A DNA stretch of 64,000 nucleotides from an uncultured Alphaproteobacteria bacterium (GCA_902621205.1 CACNLH010000002.1:103101-167100); one strand, 5' to 3'. Positions 26,377 through 36,364 are shown, counted from the stretch's first letter. Program-made: numbers and translations. Notes: generated from the letters alone by a model not told the origin.

Positions 26377-27454
26377 TTTAAAATTATTCCAAACTAACTT
26401 TCAATGTTCACCTGTCTCTTCAGCACAAGCGCATGGAAGAGTAAATTTAATTGGAGAACATACTGATTATAACTACGGTTTTGTGCTTCCTACTTTAATT
26501 GATCAAAAAATCGAAGTTAGTATTGGCCCACGATCAGACTCACAAATTGTTGGAATTTCCGATGAATTTGGAAAAAAATCTTCTCTTTTTGACTCTAAAA
26601 CAGATGGATCTTGGATAGATTTTGTGAGAGGAGCTTTGTTTTATTTAGGTAAGGAGGGACATCATATTTCAGGTCTTAACTTGTCTGTGACATCTGATAT
26701 TCCTGCAGGTTCTGGCTTGTCCTCATCCGCAGCGCTTGAGATCGCATTGATAAAGGCTTTATGTAAAATGGTGAAGCTAGAATTACCACTAACCAAAATT
26801 GCTCAGATAGGACAATTGATTGAACATAATTTTATTGGAACCTATTGTGGGATAATGGATCAAATGTCTTCAGCGATAGCTAAATTTGGTCAGGCACTAT
26901 TCTTGGATTGTGAAAATTTGAGCACAGAAATAATACCTATCTTTAGCGAGTACACTTTTGTCGTAATTCATTCCGGCAGTACACGTAAACTTTCAGAGGG
27001 TTTGTATAATGAAAGAAAAAGAGAGACAGAAGCAGCTGCAAAATTTCTTAATATTACTTCATTACGTCATGCTGAAATTACTAACTTAAGTTTAATCAAA
27101 GATCCTAAAATTTTAAAAAGAGCTAGGCATGTCATCTCAGAAAATTTTCGAGTAAAAAAAGCTGTTCAATTTTTAAAAAATAATAATGCACAGGCATTTG
27201 GAGAATTAATGAATGAGAGTCACTCCTCTATGGATAAAGATTATGAAATTTCTAGTCCAGAATTAAATTATGTAGTTAAAAAAGCCCGGTCACATGGTGC
27301 TCTTGGGGCTAGACTTACAGGAGCTGGATTTGGTGGTTGCACAGTAATTTTAACATCTAATATTCAAAGAGAAGATATAACAGAAAAAATTTTATATGAT
27401 TGTCCAAAATCATATTTGATTACTAATATATCGCAAAATAATATAATTAATTAA
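26369..27454 (+). CDS. galK: Galactokinase
   Basis: About 361 residues of a GHMP kinase. The galactose-binding signature is GRVNLIGEHTDYNYG, the ATP loop PAGSGLSSSAALE, and the third motif GARLTGAGFGGCT. It phosphorylates galactose at C1. I prefer ATG 26369, which overlaps the galT stop by 8 bases; ATG 26354 further inside galT would add five residues. It completes GalK-GalT-GalE. Followed one base later by the lactonase gene. Confidence 0.94.
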   Translation: MNSLKLFQTNFQCSPVSSAQAHGRVNLIGEHTDYNYGFVLPTLIDQKIEVSIGPRSDSQIVGISDEFGKKSSLFDSKTDGSWIDFVRGALFYLGKEGHHISGLNLSVTSDIPAGSGLSSSAALEIALIKALCKMVKLELPLTKIAQIGQLIEHNFIGTYCGIMDQMSSAIAKFGQALFLDCENLSTEIIPIFSEYTFVVIHSGSTRKLSEGLYNERKRETEAAAKFLNITSLRHAEITNLSLIKDPKILKRARHVISENFRVKKAVQFLKNNNAQAFGELMNESHSSMDKDYEISSPELNYVVKKARSHGALGARLTGAGFGGCTVILTSNIQREDITEKILYDCPKSYLITNISQNNIIN

Positions 27455-27455
27455 G

Positions 27456-28328
27456 ATGAATAATGCTCAGGTTTCAACTGTACTTAAATGTGAAAATATA
27501 CTCGGAGAAAGTTGTTTTTGGGACCCAAGATATGACTGCTTAGTTTGGACTGACATACAGGAAAAAAAAGCTTTTAAACTTTATGATAAAAATAAAAGTT
27601 TTAAATTTAATTTACCGGATAGGGCAGGCTTTATTCTGCCTAGAAAAAAAGATGGTTTTATAATCGGTTTCCCTAATTTTATTGCTATTGCTGATCAAGA
27701 TTTTTCATCTTTTAAAAAAATATGTGACGTTGAAAACAATATAAAGGAAACTCGTATCAATGATGCAAAAGTAGACCCATATGGAGGTATTGTATTTGGT
27801 ACATATAACGAGGATCCAGATAAAATAAACAGAAAGCCTATAGCCAATCTTTACAGACTAGCTCCAGACTTATCCTTAACACACCTTTTATCAAACATTA
27901 CTGTCTCAAATGGAATAGCGTTTTCTCAAGAACAAAATTTAATGTACTTTGCTGATACCCCAACAGGTTTAATACAAAAATTCGAGTATTCTCAAGATTT
28001 TAGGACATTCGTTAAACGAGAATCTAATATGATCTTTAACAATGTTGGAGAGCCAGATGGTGCTACTATTGATATTGAAAATAATTATTGGTCAGCAAGA
28101 GTTAGAGGAAAATGTGTCATTTGTATTGATACAATAAATGAAAAAATTATAGAAAAAATAGATCTTCCAACTAATACACCTACCTGCGTTACATTTGGAG
28201 GTGCGGAATTATCAAGTCTTTATGTGACATCTCTAAGAGCAGATCCAGATAACGATCGTGCTGGTGGCAATATTCATAAAATTGAAACAAGCACTAAGGG
28301 TCGCGAGCAACTTTTATCTGATATTTGA
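27456..28328 (+). CDS. SMP-30/gluconolactonase-family sugar lactonase
   Basis: A 290-residue six-bladed beta-propeller. Family blocks are complete: ESCFWDPRYDCLVWTDI (metal glutamate), RINDAKVDPYGG (the R-x-N-D-x-K-x-D-P motif), VSNGIAFS (metal asparagine) and GEPDGATID (metal aspartate). Relatives hydrolyse gluconolactone, galactonolactone or arabinonolactone in the cytoplasm. As last gene of the galactose operon a galactonolactonase role is natural, but no galactose dehydrogenase is in the window, so an oxidative galactose route is not demonstrated. Converges with the next gene, two bases apart. Confidence 0.82.
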   Translation: MNNAQVSTVLKCENILGESCFWDPRYDCLVWTDIQEKKAFKLYDKNKSFKFNLPDRAGFILPRKKDGFIIGFPNFIAIADQDFSSFKKICDVENNIKETRINDAKVDPYGGIVFGTYNEDPDKINRKPIANLYRLAPDLSLTHLLSNITVSNGIAFSQEQNLMYFADTPTGLIQKFEYSQDFRTFVKRESNMIFNNVGEPDGATIDIENNYWSARVRGKCVICIDTINEKIIEKIDLPTNTPTCVTFGGAELSSLYVTSLRADPDNDRAGGNIHKIETSTKGREQLLSDI

Positions 28329-28330
28329 TT

Positions 28331-29293
28331 TTAAATAAATTTTTTATTAACTAAATTATCTTCATTAAGTGCTGACATATTTTTTAGAAAATAAAGTATA
28401 TTCTGTGATGCCTCAAGAGACATCCTCTCTCTACACTCTAAAGTTAATGCTGCATTATGAGGTGTTAGCAAAATATTATCTAAACTAAAAAAAGGGTGGT
28501 TAGGCTCAGGGGGCTCCGATACAAATACATCCATACCAGCAGCACGGATTTTTTTTGACTCTAATGCTTGAAACAAATAATTTTCATTAACTATTCCTCC
28601 TCTAGAAGTATTTACAAGTACAGAGTTTTTCTTCATGAGTTTTAATTCATTTTGAGATATAAAGTTTTTTGTCTTTTCATTCAAAGGTAAGTGAATGCTG
28701 ACAAAATCAGACAAAGCTAATCCCTCATTTTTTTCGATAGGCACGCAATTATTTTTCATAATTAAATCTTTATCCAAAAAAGGATCATACACATGCACCT
28801 CCATATCAAACCCTTTGCATCTTTTTGCAACTTCTTTGCCAATTCTACCAAAACCAATAATAAGAACTTTTTTCTTATATAACTCAAAAATGTCAGGTAG
28901 TTCCGATCTTTTATCAAAATTACCCTGTTTAACAAGATTATCTGATACAGAAAGGTTTTTTATTAAGTAAATAAACATAGATAAGACATGTTCTGCTACA
29001 CTTGCTGCATTAGAAGTAGAAGTAATACAAAGAGCAATTTTCCTCTTATTAAGATAATTTATATCTACATTATCATAGCCAACACCGTGTCTTGATATAA
29101 TTTTTAAATTTTCACAATGTTGTAAAACCTCCTCTTCCAGCTTTGCTGTTCTTAACAGAATCCCATCAACAAATCTTAATTCTTTTATCAAGTTTTGACT
29201 TTCAATATTTTCTATTTCAATGACCTCTAGTTTATTTTTCTTCAAAAACTCAAGCCCATTTGGGTGAACTTTACCTAATATAGCTATTTTCAT
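28331..29293 (-). CDS. D-isomer-specific 2-hydroxyacid dehydrogenase
   Basis: A 320-residue NAD-dependent dehydrogenase of the phosphoglycerate/glyoxylate reductase type. It has the NAD site GFGRIGKEVAKR, the substrate arginine in NTSRGGIVNE, the glutamate in VSEPPEP and the catalytic histidine in LTPHNAA. It lacks the C-terminal ACT domain of SerA-type enzymes. It lies alone on the minus strand and is divergent from the iolD homologue, sharing a 112-base promoter region. The substrate is unknown; reduction of glyoxylate, hydroxypyruvate or a sugar-derived 2-keto acid is plausible. Confidence 0.82.
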   Translation of the reverse strand: MKIAILGKVHPNGLEFLKKNKLEVIEIENIESQNLIKELRFVDGILLRTAKLEEEVLQHCENLKIISRHGVGYDNVDINYLNKRKIALCITSTSNAASVAEHVLSMFIYLIKNLSVSDNLVKQGNFDKRSELPDIFELYKKKVLIIGFGRIGKEVAKRCKGFDMEVHVYDPFLDKDLIMKNNCVPIEKNEGLALSDFVSIHLPLNEKTKNFISQNELKLMKKNSVLVNTSRGGIVNENYLFQALESKKIRAAGMDVFVSEPPEPNHPFFSLDNILLTPHNAALTLECRERMSLEASQNILYFLKNMSALNEDNLVNKKFI

Positions 29294-29405
29294 TTTATCT
29301 ATTGATTAAAAGTTATTTCAAAAAAGTTTCAATATTAAAAGGTTTTTTCATTCAAATTACTTTTCTATCATGTAATATTCAAATTGTTATTTTTTTGGAG
29401 GAATA

Positions 29406-31250
29406 ATGAAAACCATTAAATTGTCTTGTGCTCATGCACTTTTTAAATATTTAATTGCACAAAAAACGATTATTGATGGAAAAAAACTACCATTATTTCC
29501 TGGCGCATTTGCAATATATGGCCACGGTAATGTTGCTTGCTTAGGTCAAGCAATGGAAGAATTCCAATCTGATCTTCCTGGTTACAGAGGACATCATGAA
29601 CAAAGTATGGCTTTAACGGGTATAGGCTACTCCAGAGCGATGAGGAGAAAACAAATTTTTATTGCTACCTCATCAGTAGGACCAGGTGCAACAAATATGG
29701 TTACAGCTGCTGCTGTTGCTATGAGTAATCGTCTTCCAATATTGCTTTTACCAGGAGATACATTTGCTAGTCGCTTCCCTGATCCTGTTTTACAACAAGT
29801 TGAGAATTTTAATTCTCCCATAGAAACAGCAAATGACTCTTTTAAATCAGTATCAAAATATTTTGATAGAATTACAAGACCAGAGCAAATTCTTGCATCT
29901 CTCCCACAAGCAATCCAACTAATGCTAGACCCCGCTGATTGTGGTCCTGCTACCATTGCTATGTCACAAGATGTTCAAGGAGAGACATTTGATTATCCTG
30001 AAATATTTTTCAAAGAGAGAATTCATGAGGTAAGAAGAGTTCACCCTGATCCAAGACAAGTTAAGCAGGCGGCTGAAAAATTAATGAATTCTAAACAACC
30101 AATTATTATCTCAGGAGGGGGTGTTCTATATTCTGAGGCAGAGGAAGAGTTATCTATTTTTGCTAAAAAACACAATATCCCAGTAACTTCAACTGTAATG
30201 GGGATAGGATGTATGACTAGAGATGACCCCTATTATATAAGTGCTGTAGGAGCATTGGGTGAGGGTTCCTCTAATAGCTTATCCAAAGACACTGATTTGG
30301 TTTTAGCTATAGGTACAAAATTAGCTGATTTCACCACTGGTTCATGGGCAAATTTTGAAAATCCTAATTTTAAATTAGTTTCAGTAAATACAGCTCGCTT
30401 CGATACCACTAAACATTTAGCCACATCCGTCATTAGTGACGCAAAAATTGGTTTACAGCAAATATCTGATGCTCTTGGAGACTGGAGGGCTCCTAACACT
30501 TGGTACCAAAGAGCAACTAAAGAAAGAGATGAATGGGATGCTTATGTTGAAAAACAAAGTGGTCCTACAAATCAAGAAGAACCCTCCTATGCCCATGCAG
30601 TGGGAGCAGTTTATCGAAATTCAGATCCAAGTGACATTGTTGTTACTGCTGCAGGAGGGCTTGTTGGTGAGGTGGTTCAAGTTTGGAAGCCAAAGCAACT
30701 TAATACTTTCGAAACTGAATGGGGCTTTAGTTGTATGGGATATGAAATATCGGGAGCACTTGGAATTAAAATGGCTAAACCCGATCAGGATGTAGTTGTC
30801 TTTGTTGGCGACGGATCTTACTTACTAAATAATAGTGATATTTATAGCTCAGTTCTTTACAACCAGAAACTGATTATCATTGTATGTGATAACGGTGGAC
30901 ATATGGTTATCAATAGACTTCAACTTGCAAAAGGAGGTAAGGAGTATATTTGTAATCTTCGTGCTGCAAGAGCGACCAATCTCCAATTTGTAGATTTTGA
31001 AAATCACGCCAAAAGCATGGGAGCAAATGCTGAGACAGTTAGTTCAACTTCAGAGTTAGAGGCCGCTTTTAAAAGAGCCAAAGACTCAGATAAAACTTAT
31101 ATTATTGCTATAAAAACTCATGGCTATGAATGGTTAGAGGGAACTGCTTTTTGGGAAAGCCCAACACTTCAAGATCCAATAACAGATGATAATCAAAAAG
31201 CCCTAGACGATTTCAAAACAGGTAAGAGTAAACAGCGTAAAGGCGTTTAA
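29406..31250 (+). CDS. iolD: Trihydroxycyclohexane-1,2-dione hydrolase IolD homologue (ThDP enzyme)
   Basis: A 614-residue thiamine-diphosphate enzyme. The N-terminal half matches IolD strongly (AIYGHGNVACLGQAME, YRGHHEQSMALTGIGYSRA), with the catalytic glutamate in the HHEQ region. The ThDP-magnesium motif is VGDGSYLLNN and the central domain binds cofactor phosphates. IolD opens the ring of the trihydroxycyclohexane-dione formed from myo-inositol. A strong GGAGG site precedes ATG 29406. Unusually, none of iolB, iolC, iolE, iolG or iolA accompanies it; only an SDR follows and a hydroxyacid dehydrogenase diverges. The fold and subfamily are clear, but the in vivo substrate may differ from that of classical IolD. 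Confidence 0.87.
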   Translation: MKTIKLSCAHALFKYLIAQKTIIDGKKLPLFPGAFAIYGHGNVACLGQAMEEFQSDLPGYRGHHEQSMALTGIGYSRAMRRKQIFIATSSVGPGATNMVTAAAVAMSNRLPILLLPGDTFASRFPDPVLQQVENFNSPIETANDSFKSVSKYFDRITRPEQILASLPQAIQLMLDPADCGPATIAMSQDVQGETFDYPEIFFKERIHEVRRVHPDPRQVKQAAEKLMNSKQPIIISGGGVLYSEAEEELSIFAKKHNIPVTSTVMGIGCMTRDDPYYISAVGALGEGSSNSLSKDTDLVLAIGTKLADFTTGSWANFENPNFKLVSVNTARFDTTKHLATSVISDAKIGLQQISDALGDWRAPNTWYQRATKERDEWDAYVEKQSGPTNQEEPSYAHAVGAVYRNSDPSDIVVTAAGGLVGEVVQVWKPKQLNTFETEWGFSCMGYEISGALGIKMAKPDQDVVVFVGDGSYLLNNSDIYSSVLYNQKLIIIVCDNGGHMVINRLQLAKGGKEYICNLRAARATNLQFVDFENHAKSMGANAETVSSTSELEAAFKRAKDSDKTYIIAIKTHGYEWLEGTAFWESPTLQDPITDDNQKALDDFKTGKSKQRKGV

Positions 31251-31253
31251 TTT

Positions 31254-31985
31254 TTGAATTCAAGTAAGAAAATTGTTCTCATAACTGGTGCTGAGTCAGG
31301 GATTGGAAAAAGTACATGTGAATTATTCCATAATAATGGATATAAAGTCATAGGAACATGCTTAAAAAAGCCCAATATCATAAGTAAAAAAATTGAATAT
31401 CATCAGATAGATATAACCAATAATTCAGATTGGAAAAATTTAGCATCAATTATTAAGAAAAAGTATAAAAAAATTGATGTGCTTGTGAATAGTGCAGGTG
31501 TTAGATTAAGCGGAAATCTAGATACAACATCTTTAAATGAATGGACATACCACTTTAATAACAATGTGACTGGTACATTTTTAGCGTGCAAATATGCTTT
31601 ACCATTGCTTAAAAAGGGTAAGCAATCATCAATTGTAAATTTAGCATCAATTAACAGCATTAGAGGAGCAAAGAATATGTTGGCATATGCAACATCAAAA
31701 AGTTCATTGATATCTTTTACAGCATCTTTAGCTCTTGATTTGACAAAACATAATATAAGAGTTAATGCAGTTGCCCCAGGAGCGATAGATACCCCGATGC
31801 TTGCTTCTTTTAAAAAAGATTTAACTTTAAAAGAATACGAAAAAAGAATGCAAGAAAATCATCCTATTGGAAGAATTGGAAAACCAAAAGAGGTTGCAAG
31901 TGTTATTTATTTTTTAGCCAGCGAAGCCTCATCTTTTATGACTGGTCTAACCTTACCAGTAGATGGTGGAAGAAGTATTAGGTAA
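31254..31985 (+). CDS. Short-chain dehydrogenase/reductase
   Basis: A 243-residue classical SDR. The NAD(P) loop is ITGAESGIGKST, the structural NAG-like motif NSAGV, the catalytic serine NLASINS and the Y-x-x-x-K pair YATSK. The C terminus (FMTGLTLPVDGGRSIR) is that of the FabG-like group. Start TTG 31254, three bases after iolD, so it is co-expressed and could oxidise a cyclitol or sugar precursor for IolD. Its specific substrate cannot be read from sequence. Its stop is three bases from the convergent GH42 gene. Confidence 0.82.
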   Translation: MNSSKKIVLITGAESGIGKSTCELFHNNGYKVIGTCLKKPNIISKKIEYHQIDITNNSDWKNLASIIKKKYKKIDVLVNSAGVRLSGNLDTTSLNEWTYHFNNNVTGTFLACKYALPLLKKGKQSSIVNLASINSIRGAKNMLAYATSKSSLISFTASLALDLTKHNIRVNAVAPGAIDTPMLASFKKDLTLKEYEKRMQENHPIGRIGKPKEVASVIYFLASEASSFMTGLTLPVDGGRSIR

Positions 31986-31988
31986 TTA

Positions 31989-33938
31989 TTATTTTTTAGA
32001 CTCTAATATAGTTACATCTGCCTGTTTCATTTTCTTTGATCCTAATAAAATTTCTCCTTCAAAATAATCTGGTATATCAACAATATCTTTTCCATAATTT
32101 GTAAAAAATAACAAATTACCTCTTCTTCTAACTCTAAGATAATCAGGGAGCGTGATAGGTTTTAAACCTGCAGATATCATTTGTTCTCTCATTATCGCAC
32201 TTAACAAGTTGTCATCCGGCCATCCACATAAATAATTTCCTTTGTTTCCACTAGTCATAACTGGAAAACCATCCTCTGAGTTGCCCTCAGCTAAACCTGA
32301 GCTCCTCCCTTGCTCTCTCCAAACATGGAGTTGACCTTTTATGCCTTTCCAATCAACTTTAATTGGAAGATCATATGATAATGCATCCACTCTTGTAACT
32401 TGATATCCGAGACCCTCTAAACTTAAATTCTCTGGTATCTGGAAATTTGGATTTTTAATTCCTGTTCGAGGCCCGGCTAATATTTTCGCGCCTGAAGAGA
32501 CAATTTTTTGAAAAATTTCATCATCTAAATGAACAAAAGATGGAATAATAATTAACTTATATCCTCTAAAATCATCATTTTTACCAATAATGTCTAGTGA
32601 ACCCCCGTTTACCCTAACTGACTTATAAAAATCAAGCATCAAACGCGTATAGTGAAAATCTGCTGTTTGCCCATCCAGCTCTGTCATCCAACAAGCCTCG
32701 TAATCATGCATTAAAGCTATTTCTGAATTTTCAGTTTTTGGCAAGTTAATCATTTGAATCTCTTTACTTACTTGCATTACTTCTTGACTACCAATATTAG
32801 GAGAATTATCTCTTAACATAAGACCTGAATGCATTTGCTCTTGAGCAAAGGGTGCTTGTCTCCATCTAAAATAGCTTACAACTTCTGCATTATGAGCAAA
32901 TGCCTCCCAAGTCCACATTCTAACTGCACCAGGTATGGGAACAGGATTATATCTGGCCCAATTTACTGGCCCTGGTTGTTGTTCCATTATCCATAACCGA
33001 CCCATTCCTCGATAAAGATCATGATGGTATGATTGAAAATCAGGATCACCGATATTGTAACAATCATTGATAAGTTTTTTATCTTTTCTAGCAATAATTT
33101 GCATATTTTGAAGATTACCTAAAGGATAACTATTCCAAGCGGTAATATCTAAATCTTTAGAAACTTCTCTATGATCAAATTCTACAAAGTGCCCCATATA
33201 ATTATGACTTACAGGTCGTCCAGGAGAATATTTATTTAATATTTTTACTTGTTGAGAATTAAAATTTTTTACTTGCTCAGAACTAAATTTTCGAAAATCA
33301 AAATTATGTGATGGATTTGCTTCTGTAACAGTAAGATTGGGAAGATCAATTTCATCAAATGAACGATATTCCATAGACCAAAAAACATTACCCCAAGACT
33401 TATTAAGGTCATCTATATTTTTATATTTTTTTTTAAGCCATACTCTAAATTCAGTCAAAGAAGATTTACACCAAGAGTAAGTTGTTTCATGACAACCATA
33501 CTCGTTGTCTGTTTGCCACGCTTGTACATATTTATTTTGACCATATCTCTCTGCCACTGCTTGGGTGATCCGCTGACTTTCTTTTTGATAGCCTTTATGT
33601 GAAAAAGAATAATGCCTCCTCGATCCAAATTTTCTAGCTTGACCATTTTCACCAAGCGCAACCATATCGGGCATTTGGTCTACTAACCATTTTGGAGGAG
33701 TTGCAGTGGGTGTGCACATTACAATCTTGAGATTGTTATTACCCAAGATATCCACAATTTTATCCAGCCAATTCCAATTGAAATCTCCAGGTTTAGGCTC
33801 TATCCGAGACCAAGCAAATTCAGCTATTCGAACCCATTTAATACCATTTTTTTGTATATTTTTTGCATCAGTTATCCACAAATCTTCTGACCAATGTTCT
33901 GGATAATAACATACCCCTAGTTCAGGATTATTAGACAT
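31989..33938 (-). CDS. GH42 beta-galactosidase
   Basis: A 649-residue family GH42 enzyme. It opens with the barrel start GVCYYPEHWSEDLW and keeps the acid/base glutamate in QTDNEYGCH and the nucleophile glutamate in WIMEQQPGPVNW; a trimerisation-type middle domain and a small beta domain complete the family length. No signal peptide, so it acts in the cytoplasm on imported beta-galactosides. It is last in a minus-strand operon behind the ATPase gene (2-base gap). The galactose would enter the Leloir genes encoded about 5-12 kb away. Confidence 0.92.
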   Translation of the reverse strand: MSNNPELGVCYYPEHWSEDLWITDAKNIQKNGIKWVRIAEFAWSRIEPKPGDFNWNWLDKIVDILGNNNLKIVMCTPTATPPKWLVDQMPDMVALGENGQARKFGSRRHYSFSHKGYQKESQRITQAVAERYGQNKYVQAWQTDNEYGCHETTYSWCKSSLTEFRVWLKKKYKNIDDLNKSWGNVFWSMEYRSFDEIDLPNLTVTEANPSHNFDFRKFSSEQVKNFNSQQVKILNKYSPGRPVSHNYMGHFVEFDHREVSKDLDITAWNSYPLGNLQNMQIIARKDKKLINDCYNIGDPDFQSYHHDLYRGMGRLWIMEQQPGPVNWARYNPVPIPGAVRMWTWEAFAHNAEVVSYFRWRQAPFAQEQMHSGLMLRDNSPNIGSQEVMQVSKEIQMINLPKTENSEIALMHDYEACWMTELDGQTADFHYTRLMLDFYKSVRVNGGSLDIIGKNDDFRGYKLIIIPSFVHLDDEIFQKIVSSGAKILAGPRTGIKNPNFQIPENLSLEGLGYQVTRVDALSYDLPIKVDWKGIKGQLHVWREQGRSSGLAEGNSEDGFPVMTSGNKGNYLCGWPDDNLLSAIMREQMISAGLKPITLPDYLRVRRRGNLLFFTNYGKDIVDIPDYFEGEILLGSKKMKQADVTILESKK

Positions 33939-33940
33939 TA

Positions 33941-34972
33941 TTAATTTAACGAAAAACCCATAGAGTCAAAAAAGTGTTGATGATCTTGATGCCATTTTAA
34001 ATTAATAATTTCATTAACTCTGATATCACTATTTACGTCAAGTTTAGCTGTAATCTCACTATTCATTTCAAGATTGACATAACACAATAAGTGTTCACCT
34101 AAATTTTCTATATGTCTGACAGTGCCTCTAAGTTTATGAGACTCATGATTTGCTAAATTAATGTGTTCAGGTCTTATTCCTATTTTGCTAGCTTCACTTG
34201 GAAGGTTAAGATTTTTTAAATTTAGACTTCGTTTATCTTGTAAATTAATCATATTCATTTTAGGGGAGCCAATAAATTCAGCTACAAATTGGTTCTTTGG
34301 AGAATTATAAAGTTCAACTGGGGTTCCAACTTGTTCAATGATACCCTGATTTATAACAACAATTCTATCTGCTAGAGTCATAGCTTCAACTTGATCATGA
34401 GTAACATATATCATCGTAGCAGTTAACTGATTATGAAGTTTAGCTATTTCAATTCTTGTTTGAACTCGAAGTGCTGCATCTAAATTAGATAAAGGTTCAT
34501 CAAATAAAAAAACTTTAGGGTCTCTTACAATTGCTCTACCAATTGCCACACGCTGTCTCTGCCCACCTGATAATTGCTTTGGAAGTCTTTCAAATAAATT
34601 TTCAATTTGTAAAATTTTCGCTGCCTCTGTAACTCTTCTTTGTATTTCATCGACCGGAGTTTTAGCCTGTTTAAGAGCAAAGGCCATATTATCAAAAACT
34701 GTCATGTGAGGGTACAATGCATAAGATTGAAAAACCATCGCAACACCCCTCTCTGCTGCAATGATTTTATTTACAATCTCTCCACCTATAGATATTTCAC
34801 CTTCTGTAATATCCTCTAGGCCGGCTATCATTCTAAGGAGTGTGGACTTCCCGCAACCTGATGGTCCAACAAAAACCATGAATTCCCCAGAGTTTATATC
34901 AAGATCTACACCATGAATTACTTCAGTTTTATCATAGTTTTTTCTTATATTTTTAAGAGTTACATTAGCCAT
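33941..34972 (-). CDS. CUT1 sugar importer ATPase (UgpC/MsmX/AglK-like)
   Basis: A 343-residue ABC ATPase. The Walker A is GPSGCGKST, the signature [14 protein letters not shown], the Walker [13 protein letters not shown] and the switch histidine is in THDQ. About 110 C-terminal residues form the MalK-type regulatory/TOBE domain (IGIRPEHI). It sits in the AglEFG-like operon, so it should energise that importer. It is the only CUT1-type ATPase in the window although three CUT1 importers are present, so like MsmX it may serve several. Gene order is binding protein, permeases, GH4, GH1, this ATPase, GH42. Confidence 0.93.
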   Translation of the reverse strand: MANVTLKNIRKNYDKTEVIHGVDLDINSGEFMVFVGPSGCGKSTLLRMIAGLEDITEGEISIGGEIVNKIIAAERGVAMVFQSYALYPHMTVFDNMAFALKQAKTPVDEIQRRVTEAAKILQIENLFERLPKQLSGGQRQRVAIGRAIVRDPKVFLFDEPLSNLDAALRVQTRIEIAKLHNQLTATMIYVTHDQVEAMTLADRIVVINQGIIEQVGTPVELYNSPKNQFVAEFIGSPKMNMINLQDKRSLNLKNLNLPSEASKIGIRPEHINLANHESHKLRGTVRHIENLGEHLLCYVNLEMNSEITAKLDVNSDIRVNEIINLKWHQDHQHFFDSMGFSLN

Positions 34973-35015
34973 TATACGTTGAAAACTTTAGCATTTTTTT
35001 GCATTAATATAAAAC

Positions 35016-35037
35016 AATGACTATAGTTTTAGTCATT
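35016..35037 (-). terminator. Stem-loop with U-rich tail at the end of the GH1 gene
   Basis: On the minus strand AATGACTA pairs perfectly with TAGTCATT around a 6-base loop, followed directly by GTTTTATATT. The first arm overlaps the GH1 stop codon. The shape is that of a rho-independent terminator, though the stem is short and AT-rich. Since the ATPase gene follows 64 bases later, it may be a partial terminator that lowers ATPase and GH42 expression relative to the importer. Confidence 0.5.
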
Positions 35038-36364
35038 AAACTTGAAGTAAGTTTTTTGAAAATTCGTAATAGGATTTTTTTGGAACTCTTTTATAACTAT
35101 CAAAATCTACATAAACTAAACCAAATCTTTTTGAATAGCCAAATGCCCACTCGTAATTATCAAGTAGAGACCAAGCAAAATATCCCTTAACAGATAATCC
35201 CTCATTTATACAATTTAAAATTTCCCTCAAATGCAAATTAAAAAATTCTATTCTATCTGAGTCATTAACCTCTCCATTTGAATTTAATCTATCATTATTA
35301 GCCATTCCATTTTCAGTAATATATATCGGTATTTTATTATCATATTCATTGTTAATTCTTTTAATAAAATAACTTAATCCTTTAGGAAAAAATTCCCAGT
35401 CCATGTCAGTTTTTTTTAGAGATCCTCTTAGTGTTCTATAATTAATATTATCTTTATTCTTCTCAAATTTTATAATCGATCTTGTGTAGTAATTTAGACC
35501 GATCCAATTAAGGCCACAAGATATTTTTTTTAAATCACTTTCATAGTTTTCGGGTAAGTGCTCCTCCAAAACACTTAAAGCTAATTCAGGATATTTTCCT
35601 TTAAAAATAGCATCAGAGAACCATCTATTGTGAATACTATCAAATAATTTTGTTGCATTTATATTTTCATCTTGTTGATCTAAGGGTTCTGCATACTGGT
35701 TGTTTAATACAATCCCTATTTCATGAGATTTATTCACTCTTAAAGCCTCAACAGACCAACCATGTGCTAACAAAATATTGTGCATAGTAGTTGTTGCAGA
35801 TTTAATATTTTTTTTACCTGGTGCATGTTCACCTAAATAATGGCTAAGCCATGAAATACACCACGGCTCGTTAATGGTCGCAATCTTTTTAAACAAGTCA
35901 CCATATTGTTTTGATATAAAATAAGAAAAATCAGCAAAATGCTTACAAGTATCTCTGTTTTCCCAACCCTCAATGTGTGAAAAACGAATTGGCAAATCCC
36001 AATGGTAAAGTGTAGGAAAAGGTTCTAAGTCATTTTCTAATATTTTATCTAAAAGTCTTTGATAGAAATCAACACCTTCTTTGTTTAATTCTCGATTGTT
36101 TTCAGGATATAGTCTTGGCCATGAAAATGAAAATCGATAAGCTCTAAACCCAAGATCTTTAATTAGTTTTATATCCTCTTCAAAATATTCATAATGATTA
36201 CAAGCATTTAAACCATCTATCCCATTTAATTTTCTTTTGGCAAAATCATCCCATATAGATTTTCCACAACCACCATATTGATTTCCCTCAATTTGATAAG
36301 ATGAAGTTGCAGTGCCAAAGATAAAACTAGAGGGAAAATCCTTTAAAAAAGAGAAATTATCCAA
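35036..36364 (-). CDS. GH1 beta-glucosidase/beta-glycosidase
   Basis: A 442-residue family GH1 barrel. It starts FIFGTATSSYQIEG, has the acid/base glutamate in ATINEPWC and the nucleophile glutamate in IYITENGMAN; W-and-E-rich WSLLDNYEWAFGY closes the glycone site. There is no signal peptide. It hydrolyses imported beta-glucosides, beta-galactosides or similar. No TTG/ATG choice is clear: the frame starts with TTG 36364, five bases after the GH4 stop. Its end carries a terminator-like hairpin. Confidence 0.93.
   Translation of the reverse strand: MDNFSFLKDFPSSFIFGTATSSYQIEGNQYGGCGKSIWDDFAKRKLNGIDGLNACNHYEYFEEDIKLIKDLGFRAYRFSFSWPRLYPENNRELNKEGVDFYQRLLDKILENDLEPFPTLYHWDLPIRFSHIEGWENRDTCKHFADFSYFISKQYGDLFKKIATINEPWCISWLSHYLGEHAPGKKNIKSATTTMHNILLAHGWSVEALRVNKSHEIGIVLNNQYAEPLDQQDENINATKLFDSIHNRWFSDAIFKGKYPELALSVLEEHLPENYESDLKKISCGLNWIGLNYYTRSIIKFEKNKDNINYRTLRGSLKKTDMDWEFFPKGLSYFIKRINNEYDNKIPIYITENGMANNDRLNSNGEVNDSDRIEFFNLHLREILNCINEGLSVKGYFAWSLLDNYEWAFGYSKRFGLVYVDFDSYKRVPKKSYYEFSKNLLQV

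Noticed and set aside
29406..31985. A full myo-inositol catabolic operon
   Set aside because: Only iolD is recognisable; iolA, iolB, iolC, iolE and iolG are not present here.
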